Source of the DNA: Hellea sp.
Lineage (GTDB): Bacteria > Pseudomonadota > Alphaproteobacteria > Caulobacterales > Maricaulaceae
NCBI GenBank assembly: GCA_020629875.1
Contig: JAHDCL010000014.1
Coordinates: 1-43,690, forward strand
DNA length: 43,690 bases
Reading direction: 5' to 3'
The position numbers and the translations under genes are program-made. This document shows, piece by piece, positions 27,650-37,259 of this stretch. Position 1 is the first letter of the stretch, and each line of letters opens with the position of its first letter. Below the pieces are notes generated by a model. That model had not been told where the DNA came from and made no database searches. It saw only the letters and a program-made list of their open reading frames with translations.

Positions 27650-30600
27650 AGCGCATTATCCGCTGAGATTGTAACCTTACCGATAGCGGTACGCGCCATA
27701 TCCTGTGCACGATACATATCCTCTATCATCGCGCCTGGTAGGGAAAATTCGCCCGGCGTCACTGCTCGCACGATATAAGCGGCGTTTTCACCTTTGTCAT
27801 ACCGAGACCAGCGTTGGTGACGTTTGGAGGCAACAAATCGGTCATCCCGGGCTTCGGCAATGTCAAATTCGGCAATCTCGCCCAACCATTCATATGGACC
27901 TTTCTTGCCATTTCGATAAAGCCCATCTTTTGGCTGCAAAACCGTTTCAATCTCGAAACCAGCCGGCAACATATCAGCAATTACCACCATTCGTGCTGCT
28001 TGAATTTCAGATGTATAGCGAAGCTTCACAATGAGGCGCTCACCCTGTTTGAGATTACTCCCATCAAACTCAGTCCCGTCCATACGATAAAGAGTTTTGG
28101 CAATCGTAAAGGCCGTGGCCGCGGGTTTGGGCGCTTGTTTCGGAATGCCGTTAACCGTTGTTGTGACCCATACCTGCTTGTCGCCCGTATTGGTGAGGCT
28201 CGGCTTTTTATCCAATTCAGTTGACACCAAGTTTACCGAAGGACGTTTCTCAGGCCCTCTCATTTCCATGCCTTTAGTCGACACAGAAGGTTTCGAGGAT
28301 GTTGCCAGCAACGCCTTTAGGGCCAAAATTACGTGGGCCTTTTGGTTTGTGTTGGCATATTCCTCTGCCCCGACATGCCTGCGTAAATCCTCAACAAGAC
28401 TAGAGAGCATCGCATCGTCCAGATGCTCGGCACCGAGGGCCACGAAGCCTGCAATATCGCGAAGGGGCGACTGATAGTAGTCATACTCGTTATCGTAATC
28501 TTTAATCTCGTTACCTTCTTCAAAAGCCTGCACCGCCCGTGACTTGTCCCCCATCAAGAACAGGGCCTTCCCAAGATAAGCGTAGCCGATGGGCGAGCGC
28601 ATTTTTTTGCGGTGATTATCAAAGTGATAACGCATAGCCGAGAGATCACCCTTCCCACCCTTTGCTAGAACATAGTGAGCATAGCTCGCACCTTGAGCTT
28701 GGTAGGCTTCACGCCAAACTTGGCGATTTCGGCGCCATCCATAATCGAAGTTATAATGTAATGAAGAGTAGCGCGGCATTTGCGAGACCTCCCGCGCTGC
28801 CTTATAGGCACGAACCATGACATCGGACGGCACGTAGGCACCTTGTTCTTCCGCTCTTTGCAAAAAGTCTGTCGCGTAAATTCCGAGCCAAGGTGATGCA
28901 TACCGGTCACCGGCTCGCCATAAACCAAAAGCTCCGTCTAAGCTCTGGCGGGAGACAAGGCGATTTACCGATTGCTGTATTTTGCGCCGGCGCTCAGTAT
29001 CCGCCATGTCGTCAAAGCCGCCCAAGTCCTCGACATAAAGCATTGGCATAGCCGCACTCACGGTTTGTTCGGTGCAACCATAGGGGTATTTGCGTAAAGA
29101 CTTGATATAGCGGGCAGGATCAATGCCCGCGAGCTGACTGGCGGACACGGTAATTTCGGCACTGCGCGGCAAATACTCCGCAATCAACGCCTTTGTGAGC
29201 GTGAGGGTTTCCCCCGCGCCCAAGGGCCGTGTTGACGCAATCGTCTCATCCATCCAAGGCGCCCGAACCTCAATCGGGAATGTAGATTTAACCGCATAAG
29301 AGCCTGGGCCGTTCACAGCCAATGTCAGAACATCCGTGCCGACTTCGGTCGCGGAGATATTAAGCTTATCTTCCTCGCGCTGCCCCTTGGCTAATTTGAA
29401 TTTGGTCTTTCCACCTGAGCGAATAATCGCCTCAGATGACAGCGCCGCATTATACGTTCCTGCTGCACCTTCGACATTATCCAAAGACACGGTCGCTAAA
29501 GCTTTATCGCCGGGCGCCAAGAAACGCGGCAAACCCAAGATAGCAGGCACTTTATCGCGCACTTTAACAGGCGCAGAGGCACTGCCAATGGCCGTATTAG
29601 ACCATGCCGTTGCCATAAGACGCAGTTCGCCATTAAAGTCGGGGATATTAAGCGGGATACGCGCTTTACCATTTTTAACTTTCACATTGCCGCTAAAGAG
29701 AGAAACCGTACGTGTGGGCACAACCGTCAGGCCCTCGCCGCCTAAGCTATCGCCACCTGTTCTTACATTTACAGGCTGCCCCATATTTGGGTTTAAGATA
29801 CGGGCATAATCATCTCGCAAAGTCGCTCCAAGCGCTTTCTTAGCAAAGAAATGTCCCGCTGCATCCGGGGATTTATACTTTGTCAACTGTAAGATGCCCT
29901 CATCAACGGCGGCAAAATTCATCCAAACGTCCTCTCCGCGCGGGGAATTGGCCACGTCTACGGTAAATATATGCTCTCCGCGCGGGCGGATAACTTCAGG
30001 CGCATTTAAGGTGAGGTTTAGGGTTTGCTCAGCGCGGTCGAGTCCAACATAACTCACGCCCACAGCGCGTCTGGGCACCGGCTGTCCCGTCTTGTCACGC
30101 GGCGTGTAAAGCGTGAGCATTGCATATACGCCATCCCCCCAGCTCTGCTCGAACGGGAGAGTAATTTCGCTTTCCCCTTCCTCCAAAGTGATAGACTGGA
30201 TCAAGCGAATTTCGCTATTGGCGATGACTAAGTCGCCGTGCCCCGCATATGGCGCATTGATCGCGAGTGTAAACTTATCACCTGGATTTTGCGGGCGTTC
30301 GGGAGCGCCCATCGTGATTTTATCGGGCGCATCTGTTCCGCGCGATCCACTACCCCAACCAACGCCGAAGCGATATTCGGCAATGGTTCCATCGGATGCT
30401 TCAAGATCGAGACGATACCGACCACGCGGAAGGCGCTGCGTCCAGCGGAACGGCTCCTCGGCGGAGACGTTCAAATTTCCTTTCGTGACATCCACATCTC
30501 GGACATCGCGGCGATAGCGCCAGCGGCCACGTTCACGGTACCAATACCAGTCATAGTCTTCTTCGACGAGGCGCCATGAAACAGAGCTGGCAACGCGCTC

Positions 30601-32577
30601 ACCCGAATTACTTAGCGCAACAATGTCAATACTGACCGGTTTCTTGGAACTCGCGTAACCATAGAGAAAATCCGGTTTCACACCGAGATAGTTATCTTCT
30701 GTGCGTACGGGTATTCTTACGCTATCTCTCACATAACGTCCGCCAGGTTCAGCGACGCCGCCGGTAATTTGAACACGCATTGGAAAGCCCGCATTCACCT
30801 TATTGTTCTTAAAGTCCAGTCCAAGTTCCAACTTTCCGTCGGCATCTGTTATGCCGCCGCTCATATCTATAATACGTTCGCGGAAACCTTCTGAGGTAGG
30901 TCCAAAGCGATAGCCTTCGAAGTCCTTAAAAGGCTTTGGGTCAAGCTCAAGCCGCGCCTCAGCTTCACCTTCCAATGCGCCGCCTGGAGCGCCGTAAAGA
31001 AATTGCGCATCCAGAACGACATCGCGAATTTCACCGGAGCGAACAGGCGCGTCATCAACATCGATCCCAAGGCGTAATTTTTGCGGCACAAAATCCTCGA
31101 CCGAAAACTCAATTTTACCCACTTGGCCTCTGCCTTCAGCCGCAACCAATACAGTCCAAATCCCGCGCGGAGCCGAGAGTGGCACCTCATAATCCCAAGT
31201 CAGAACACCAGCATTTGGCGCGGTTTCGAAACGTTTTTCAAATATGACCGCTTTGTTTGGCTTTTGCACCTTTAACGTAATCGGGCGGCCTTCTATCGCT
31301 TGGACACTGGCGTCGCGCAGCATAACCGTAAGATGCGCGGTCTCGCCCGGACGATACACTCCCCGCTCAGCGAAGCCATAAACATCAACCTCTCCGCTAA
31401 TGCGCCGACCGCCGATATCGAAATCTGACAAATCTAGAGGCGCGCGCTGTAAATCCAAAATAGCGTAGTCATTATCGCGTCCATAGGCCATGACCATCTT
31501 TGGAGAAGATGCGCCAACACCCTTTAGAAGCGGAGCATCAAACTTAACGCGGCCCGAACTATCTGTCGTGCGTTCGAGCAGAATATCATTGTTAGCTGCT
31601 ATCAGGGCCAGCTTTACGCCACTCTGTAAGCCAGCTGTTTCGATAGAGCGCACTGAGACGGTTAGTCCATCTGCGCCGCGATAGCTTGAGAGCGCCATGT
31701 CGGTTGACATAATCCAACGATAAGCACTCGCGGGGCGATCTTTCTTCGCGGTGTCTTTGGCCGTTACTACGTAAGCGCCGGGATCCAAGTCTCCAATAAT
31801 TTCCTTCATCGGAAGGACTGTGGTGACTTTTTCATTACGTTTCTTATCTACCGCAACCTTATCACCCCAAACCTTAACCCGTTTTCCATTGGCCGCGTAA
31901 TCATAGCTATATTGCCCCTCCAAGGAAGCATTGCCCTCTTCGGGCGACAGTTGAGAAAGAATTCGGTCAGTAACGCGATAAACAATGATATCTAATTCAT
32001 CGACATTCACGGTTTCTATTGCCAATCCCTGTGCGTTGCTCCGCGGTAAGATAATTCCCTGCCCGGCGAATCCAACAAAGCCCGGCTTGTCACCAAAGCT
32101 GATTTCAACCGATTGAGCGCTCTCTAGCTTTACCTTTTCATCCTGCGATGGAAGCCCTTCTCTTAGTGTCAGGGTATAATCCTTTTCAAAACCAAACCCC
32201 GCCGCACATAATTGCGAGCCGTTGATTGTAAGGTTTACGGGAATCTTAGGTTCAGTGACGACATAGTCCCTCAGAGCTGTCTCTGAGCCTGGCTTTAGTT
32301 TTTGTGAAAAGTTGAAACAAGCTTTGGGCGTCGTCCCTGATGTATCGGCCTCCCATCCCAAATAGCGTAATTTTTTCGCATACTCGACTTTCCGAGATTC
32401 AATAGCCGTATCCGTAGATGACGGCATTCTCCGAGGAGGGGTCGGCGTGAGCCGCTCCACCTTTATGGATTGTTGCTTTGAAGTACTGCTGTCATTGTCA
32501 TAAAGTTTATAGCCAACCCACCATGCCATTAGCATGGCTCCAATTATCGCTACCGCTAGGATAAAATTGCGCTTCAT
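27646..32577 (-). CDS. bacterial alpha-2-macroglobulin (YfhM type) with intact thioester motif
   Basis: This 1643-residue protein is a large periplasmic protease-trap protein. The N-terminus MKRNFILAVAIIGAMLMAWWVGY is a hydrophobic anchor without a lipobox cysteine, so it is probably held in the inner membrane by that helix. Repeated MG (macroglobulin) domains follow, including YGFAERGVYRPGETAHLTVMLRD and YGYASSKKPVSIDIVALS. The thioester motif is YGCTEQT with Cys1168 and Gln1171, in an alpha-alpha toroid domain (LDGAFGLWRAGD). A C-terminal receptor-binding-like domain ends the protein. GAGGGG lies 5 nt before the ATG. It is translationally coupled to pbpC, which should restore peptidoglycan while this protein traps invading proteases. 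Confidence 0.93.
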   Translation of the reverse strand: MKRNFILAVAIIGAMLMAWWVGYKLYDNDSSTSKQQSIKVERLTPTPPRRMPSSTDTAIESRKVEYAKKLRYLGWEADTSGTTPKACFNFSQKLKPGSETALRDYVVTEPKIPVNLTINGSQLCAAGFGFEKDYTLTLREGLPSQDEKVKLESAQSVEISFGDKPGFVGFAGQGIILPRSNAQGLAIETVNVDELDIIVYRVTDRILSQLSPEEGNASLEGQYSYDYAANGKRVKVWGDKVAVDKKRNEKVTTVLPMKEIIGDLDPGAYVVTAKDTAKKDRPASAYRWIMSTDMALSSYRGADGLTVSVRSIETAGLQSGVKLALIAANNDILLERTTDSSGRVKFDAPLLKGVGASSPKMVMAYGRDNDYAILDLQRAPLDLSDFDIGGRRISGEVDVYGFAERGVYRPGETAHLTVMLRDASVQAIEGRPITLKVQKPNKAVIFEKRFETAPNAGVLTWDYEVPLSAPRGIWTVLVAAEGRGQVGKIEFSVEDFVPQKLRLGIDVDDAPVRSGEIRDVVLDAQFLYGAPGGALEGEAEARLELDPKPFKDFEGYRFGPTSEGFRERIIDMSGGITDADGKLELGLDFKNNKVNAGFPMRVQITGGVAEPGGRYVRDSVRIPVRTEDNYLGVKPDFLYGYASSKKPVSIDIVALSNSGERVASSVSWRLVEEDYDWYWYRERGRWRYRRDVRDVDVTKGNLNVSAEEPFRWTQRLPRGRYRLDLEASDGTIAEYRFGVGWGSGSRGTDAPDKITMGAPERPQNPGDKFTLAINAPYAGHGDLVIANSEIRLIQSITLEEGESEITLPFEQSWGDGVYAMLTLYTPRDKTGQPVPRRAVGVSYVGLDRAEQTLNLTLNAPEVIRPRGEHIFTVDVANSPRGEDVWMNFAAVDEGILQLTKYKSPDAAGHFFAKKALGATLRDDYARILNPNMGQPVNVRTGGDSLGGEGLTVVPTRTVSLFSGNVKVKNGKARIPLNIPDFNGELRLMATAWSNTAIGSASAPVKVRDKVPAILGLPRFLAPGDKALATVSLDNVEGAAGTYNAALSSEAIIRSGGKTKFKLAKGQREEDKLNISATEVGTDVLTLAVNGPGSYAVKSTFPIEVRAPWMDETIASTRPLGAGETLTLTKALIAEYLPRSAEITVSASQLAGIDPARYIKSLRKYPYGCTEQTVSAAMPMLYVEDLGGFDDMADTERRRKIQQSVNRLVSRQSLDGAFGLWRAGDRYASPWLGIYATDFLQRAEEQGAYVPSDVMVRAYKAAREVSQMPRYSSLHYNFDYGWRRNRQVWREAYQAQGASYAHYVLAKGGKGDLSAMRYHFDNHRKKMRSPIGYAYLGKALFLMGDKSRAVQAFEEGNEIKDYDNEYDYYQSPLRDIAGFVALGAEHLDDAMLSSLVEDLRRHVGAEEYANTNQKAHVILALKALLATSSKPSVSTKGMEMRGPEKRPSVNLVSTELDKKPSLTNTGDKQVWVTTTVNGIPKQAPKPAATAFTIAKTLYRMDGTEFDGSNLKQGERLIVKLRYTSEIQAARMVVIADMLPAGFEIETVLQPKDGLYRNGKKGPYEWLGEIAEFDIAEARDDRFVASKRHQRWSRYDKGENAAYIVRAVTPGEFSLPGAMIEDMYRAQDMARTAIGKVTISADNAL

Positions 32578-32695
32578 AACAGCCCCTCACAGACATCGAT
32601 TTCAGAATGCCCTTATTACATAAGCTGATTCTGGGCGGTTGTGAGGCAAAACCAAGCCGTCGCTGTGACTATGTTTAGGCAAAGACAGGAAGTGC

Positions 32696-34744
32696 TTAAA
32701 ACTTTCCGCTAAACTCTATTTTGAATATCGGCCCGAAAGCCCGAGATTGAAATTCCGTAAAATCCAAATTGCCTTGATCTCTTCTGGCGGTGAATACTTC
32801 CCGGGTAAATTCTTCTTTTGAATTTAGAAGATTTATAACTTCAGCTTTGACCTTCATGCCAAATACATTCTTATGCTCAATAAAGGCATAGGTTATTGGA
32901 CGTTCCAGAGTCGGGTCATCTGTTGTGAAAGATCGAAACCCTTTGTAGTCTGCATATTCTCTAGCGCCGCCGCCATAAGCCCAGGGGGCATCCTTAATGT
33001 CGTGACGTATACGCGCATGCCAGAAAGTCTTCTTATCCCGGCTCAACTGTCGGTTCACAAAGGTAACGGGATCTTCAACGCGGCTATCCCGCCACTCTAA
33101 ATCCAAGTCAAATTGCGTTCCGTTCCAGCCCCATCTATCGCCTTTGACGCTAAGAACAAAGTCCACACCGTATTGGATGGCGCTATCAAGATTCCCCACG
33201 GCATCACCATCATCACCAACGGGAATACGGTCAACCAAATCGGATATAATGTTGAAATAGGGATTCACATTTATCGTAAACCCTTGGCCAAAATCCTTGT
33301 CATATTCCAAAGACAGATTCCAGCTTTGCTCAGGGACAAGATTAAAGTTCGAGGTTCTATCAATATTGTCCACGATATCCACGGCAGCGATAAAGTCGAA
33401 AAAGCTGAGCTGACCAACCTCGCGTTCCAGTTTAAATCTGATTGAGGTGTCTTCTTCCGGTTTATAGGTTGCAAGCACGAAGCCTTTTGGGCGGACAAAG
33501 TCTCGGTTCAAGCCCCCAGTTTGTTGGAGCTTGGAATACTCAACGCCAGCCGAAAGTTGAAGGTTCCATTTTGGAGATAATGCTCGTCCATGGGTAACTG
33601 TCACTTCGGCGCGGCGTTCCTCCACTCGCGACGTCGCGCCGTCCAATTCCACGGGAATATATGTGTTACCAGCTTGATTGAATTCTTGCAGTTCAGATTC
33701 AATATCAAGAAAGTTAAATGCACCTTCAACACCCACCGTCCAGTCCTGACCTTGTTCTGGGCTCCAGCTATACTCGGTACGCCCAATAGTCTCAGCCTCA
33801 TCAGCAAGTCTTTCAAAAATTGACCCGCTAATCTGTTCACCCGTTACATCAAAAACTGAAAACGCGTTCTGAATAGGTGACCGTTCAAAGCGGTAATAAC
33901 CAATAAGCTTTAGCTTTCCGGGACCAACAGGAAACTCATAGTCGCCCCCCACCTTCGCATTCCACTCGTCCTCTCCACCTATGAACTTCGTTTCTAGGTT
34001 TTCGCCACGTTCTGTAAGGGCACGACGAGTGGAGCGAACCCTTCGCGCAAAGTTCAATTTATTATATTCCAGATTAAGGTTCCCCGCATGGTTTTCCGTG
34101 GGCTTCCAACTTAAATCTAGCGTCCCGCCAGGACCGTCAAAATTATATCTCCCACGCTCATCCCTAGTTTCAAAAATTGTCCCGTCGGCGGACGTAAGCG
34201 TTTCAGGACCCCAATCTCCATTTCTATTGATCTCATTTCTAAGCTCTGCGGAATAGGTCAAGTTTCCCGTCTCTCCAGAGAGCGTAACGTGAGCATGAGT
34301 CCAGCTAGCCTCTTGATGCTTTCGGAATTCTGGGGCCCAGGTCCACGTCCCCGTGCGCCCAGTGGACTTCGTGATGATATTGGCGACTTGCCCAGACAAA
34401 CCTGGAATATCGAGAGAGGCCCCATCTTTGATCTCAATTCGTACAACATTTTCGGATACAATTCGAGAGAGCTGAGAGCCCACATCCGTTTTGCCGGTCA
34501 GGCGTTCTCCATTGATGAGGACATTGGCGCCGCCCTGCCCCAAACCCCGTCGATTATCAGCCCCCTGAAGCTGGAAACCCGGTATCTGCTCTATCATGTC
34601 TCTCGCCGTTCGGGGCGCATATTGAGCAAAAAAATCAGGTTCGTAAATATTCCCTGCAGATTGTGCAAACGCGCTCGTCGTAAGGAAATTTAAGGTGAGC
34701 GGCACCGTCGCTGCGAATAGCAGCCTTGAATATTTGGATGTCAT
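32696..34744 (-). CDS. TonB-dependent outer-membrane receptor
   Basis: The 682-residue protein starts with a signal peptide ending at AFAQS. The plug domain spans about 40-150, with DMIEQIPGFQLQGADNRRGLGQGGANVLINGERLTGK, followed by RIEIKDGASLDIPGLSGQVANII. The remaining ~520 residues are alternating amphipathic strands of a beta-barrel ending in FGPIFKIEFSGKF, with the terminal aromatic expected for outer-membrane insertion. No N-terminal signalling (STN) or carboxypeptidase-like domain is seen. The ligand is unknown. It starts 28 bp after the M56/M23 gene with only a weak AAAGAT box, so it is likely the third gene of the blaI operon. Confidence 0.92.
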   Translation of the reverse strand: MTSKYSRLLFAATVPLTLNFLTTSAFAQSAGNIYEPDFFAQYAPRTARDMIEQIPGFQLQGADNRRGLGQGGANVLINGERLTGKTDVGSQLSRIVSENVVRIEIKDGASLDIPGLSGQVANIITKSTGRTGTWTWAPEFRKHQEASWTHAHVTLSGETGNLTYSAELRNEINRNGDWGPETLTSADGTIFETRDERGRYNFDGPGGTLDLSWKPTENHAGNLNLEYNKLNFARRVRSTRRALTERGENLETKFIGGEDEWNAKVGGDYEFPVGPGKLKLIGYYRFERSPIQNAFSVFDVTGEQISGSIFERLADEAETIGRTEYSWSPEQGQDWTVGVEGAFNFLDIESELQEFNQAGNTYIPVELDGATSRVEERRAEVTVTHGRALSPKWNLQLSAGVEYSKLQQTGGLNRDFVRPKGFVLATYKPEEDTSIRFKLEREVGQLSFFDFIAAVDIVDNIDRTSNFNLVPEQSWNLSLEYDKDFGQGFTINVNPYFNIISDLVDRIPVGDDGDAVGNLDSAIQYGVDFVLSVKGDRWGWNGTQFDLDLEWRDSRVEDPVTFVNRQLSRDKKTFWHARIRHDIKDAPWAYGGGAREYADYKGFRSFTTDDPTLERPITYAFIEHKNVFGMKVKAEVINLLNSKEEFTREVFTARRDQGNLDFTEFQSRAFGPIFKIEFSGKF

Positions 34745-34772
34745 GATTTTATCTTTTGTTCGTTTTAAAAAT

Positions 34773-37220
34773 TTATCTTATAAAAGTAGCTGGGTCGAGA
34801 TGGCGCCCATTTTTGCGAATTTCAAAATGCAGGTGTGGACCTGTTGATTTACCTGTTGACCCAACGGAACCGATGACCTCTCCAGCTTTAACAGTTTGAC
34901 CCTCAGTTACTCCCAAGCTTTCCAAATGCCCGTAGTGGGACTGATAGCCGTTGGCGTGCTTCAAGATAATACGGTTGCCCCAATTCCCTCCATTCGAAGC
35001 CAGATGCACTACCCCATTGGCGCTGGCAAATACAGCATCTCCGGTTTGACCCTTAAGGTCGATACCATGATGAGTGGTCTCCCATATCTTTCCCACCTGC
35101 CCGAACGTTGCTGTAACCTTTCGACTCTTTGTTGGCCAAGTAAATTGTGGCGCCGGTGGTCCTACATCGAGTTTTATTTTTTTGATGGGCGGTTCTAGCT
35201 TAACAGGAGGTATTGGCGGCACGGGGTCATACGAGACCTTTTGCGGGCTAACATCTTCATGTTTGAACTCCCCCACAGTAATCTTGCGCGATTCTTTGCC
35301 CGACTCAGATTGAGACACGATGTGAGTGGATTTTGGTGAAATTACGACCTTTGTGAGAGTCGCCTTCTTTACCTCCATATCAGCTAGAATATTGCAGTAC
35401 TTGGCTTCTTTATAAGAAGGAATAACCTTCCCATTTACAGTCCAGTTGTTCTCGGTATAGCGAAGCGTAGCCCTTTCTTGGCGAGACGTTAGAAAGCCAT
35501 CTTCAATCAGATATCCATAAAGAGTTTCGCGCATTGCATCATATTTTGCGTGTTGTTTGTCAGCCTTAATTTTCGCTTCGTCTTTACGCTTAGCTTGTTC
35601 TTTCGCACGTTCACGCTGCTCGCGAGCTCGTTCTTGCTGCTCCCAGGCTTTTTCCATCGCTCTCTCGCGCTTTTCCTCTTCCCGCTCACGCCACGCTTCC
35701 TGCCGCTCTCTCTGACGTTCAGCACGGTCCTCCCGCCGCTCTCGTTCTTCCTCTGCGCGTTCGATTTCACGCTTGACCTTATCTTCCATGCGCTCGGCCT
35801 CTCGTTCGGCCCATTCAACCTGATGCTCAATTTGTTTTTCCAAACGTTCCTGTTCCCGCTCACTCAAATGGTCGTTCTTGTCAAAGTAACGGTCCAGATC
35901 TGCCTCGAAATATTGCATTTCGATTTCGAATTGTTTCATCTTGGCGTCAAAGCCAGCACTATCGAAACTCCCGTTCTTAAGCGTAGGCGGCTTCGGGGGT
36001 TTCGGGGGCTGCGGTATAGACCGAGAAAGGCGACTGATTACGCTTGGATTCTTATCAACATCTGTCCAAGTCCCATTATTCAGCACCCAACGGCGACCAT
36101 CTTTACCGATTTTAACCGTCACGTCCCGACCGTTTAATCGCTGCGTTACAAATTTGTATTTTCCCGTAATCGCATCTGCCTTCTTATCTCCTTCTGCGTC
36201 GGGGTGCGCATTCGCGACTGACGAGGTCGAGAGATAAATTCCGCCAATTAATACGATGGCGATTAGCGGCATGAGAAGGTGCTCAGGACGACGTTGATGC
36301 TCCGGCGAACCAACGAGACGCTTAAGGCGGTCCATCAGAGGCGTATCTCCGCCATCAGCAGCCATAGAGAACCCGTGCCCAGGCGTTTTGAGACGCAGAG
36401 CCGCCAATCCACGGACCAAGGCTTGCGGATCACGCGATTGCGCGACGGCTAAGTCATCACAGGCTTGCTCACGATCTATATCTATTTTATTTGAGATATA
36501 GTGAATAGCTGGGTGGTAGAAGAGCACCGTTTTAATGGCAGTCTGGAACAGGTTTACTAGGTAGTCGTAGCGGCGAATATGCGCGAGTTCGTGCAGTAAT
36601 ATCGCCTCGACTTGATCGCGGGGCAAACCCATCAAAAAGCCAGCGGGTACAAGTACGACAGGTTTCAAGAAACCAATCGTCAAAGGCCCCGTCACATGAT
36701 CGGAAACAAATATACGAACCTTTTCAGACACACCTGTATTCAGAACAAGCGTTCGGAACCGGCTCTCCCAAACATATGGTACATCGCTGAGGCCCGTTCT
36801 GCGCAATTTTTGAGTAATTACATATGCCGCGAAGTAGCGAGTAGCCATAAAGGCAAAGCCCAGGCACCAAATAATGCCCAAAAGAGGAGCCGAGGCAGCA
36901 GCTGAGACAGACAGACTTTGGGAAGTAACCTGCAGCCCATCGGCCGTACCCGTAAGTAAAGCGGCGGCTTGCGATACTGTCTCCGTTGCAGAAAAGCCCT
37001 TAATTGCGGCTGGCGCCTGCCCGCCGCTTTGATAAAGTCCGAACGTTACCAAGAAAGCGATGAAGCAGCCAAATAAGCACAAGACTTGGAACTTATAGCG
37101 GATGGAGGGCGAGGAATTTCTCGATACCGCTCGGAAGGCTATCACGGCCAACATAGCAATCCCTCCTTGCCATAAACTATGCAGCAAGGCCCACCCTAAG
37201 CTATCAAATATCTGTGTCAT
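34773..37220 (-). CDS. M56 (BlaR1-type) membrane metallopeptidase fused to an M23/LytM endopeptidase domain
   Basis: This 815-residue fusion has an N-terminal membrane part with helices near 10-30, 45-62, 112-135 and 315-333. Its M56 zinc site is HELAH (210-214) with the third ligand Glu251 in DREQACDD. After a proline-rich linker (402-412) there is a highly charged Glu/Arg/Lys helix, likely a coiled coil, over about 430-560. A second Pro-rich linker (666-690) leads to a complete M23 domain with His717 and Asp721 in HHGID, His765 in SHYGHL, and His796/His798 in PHLHFE. In BlaR1/MecR1 the M56 domain cleaves a BlaI/MecI repressor; here the outer part is a cell-wall hydrolase fold instead of a penicillin-binding sensor. 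blaI lies 39 bp upstream and the TonB receptor 28 bp downstream. Each domain assignment is firm; the signalling role is inferred. Confidence 0.92.
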   Translation of the reverse strand: MTQIFDSLGWALLHSLWQGGIAMLAVIAFRAVSRNSSPSIRYKFQVLCLFGCFIAFLVTFGLYQSGGQAPAAIKGFSATETVSQAAALLTGTADGLQVTSQSLSVSAAASAPLLGIIWCLGFAFMATRYFAAYVITQKLRRTGLSDVPYVWESRFRTLVLNTGVSEKVRIFVSDHVTGPLTIGFLKPVVLVPAGFLMGLPRDQVEAILLHELAHIRRYDYLVNLFQTAIKTVLFYHPAIHYISNKIDIDREQACDDLAVAQSRDPQALVRGLAALRLKTPGHGFSMAADGGDTPLMDRLKRLVGSPEHQRRPEHLLMPLIAIVLIGGIYLSTSSVANAHPDAEGDKKADAITGKYKFVTQRLNGRDVTVKIGKDGRRWVLNNGTWTDVDKNPSVISRLSRSIPQPPKPPKPPTLKNGSFDSAGFDAKMKQFEIEMQYFEADLDRYFDKNDHLSEREQERLEKQIEHQVEWAEREAERMEDKVKREIERAEEERERREDRAERQRERQEAWREREEEKRERAMEKAWEQQERAREQRERAKEQAKRKDEAKIKADKQHAKYDAMRETLYGYLIEDGFLTSRQERATLRYTENNWTVNGKVIPSYKEAKYCNILADMEVKKATLTKVVISPKSTHIVSQSESGKESRKITVGEFKHEDVSPQKVSYDPVPPIPPVKLEPPIKKIKLDVGPPAPQFTWPTKSRKVTATFGQVGKIWETTHHGIDLKGQTGDAVFASANGVVHLASNGGNWGNRIILKHANGYQSHYGHLESLGVTEGQTVKAGEVIGSVGSTGKSTGPHLHFEIRKNGRHLDPATFIR

Positions 37221-37259
37221 TAACGCCTCCTCCGCTTATGAACCCCCTGGCACTGGGTG

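Noticed and set aside
28097-31684. Several 60-160-codon plus-strand frames inside the alpha-2-macroglobulin gene
   Set aside because: They are antisense shadows of a large conserved gene and have no family resemblance or ribosome binding sites.
32578-32695. Promoter for the alpha-2-macroglobulin gene
   Set aside because: TTGCCT and several TAT-containing hexamers exist, but none has acceptable spacing, and no palindrome like the blaI operator is present.
35550-35880. Apparent repeat of gag/cgN codons and a 195-codon frame on the opposite strand
   Set aside because: The repetition comes from the Glu/Arg coiled coil of the M56/M23 protein; the opposite frame is its hydrophobic mirror image, not a membrane protein gene.
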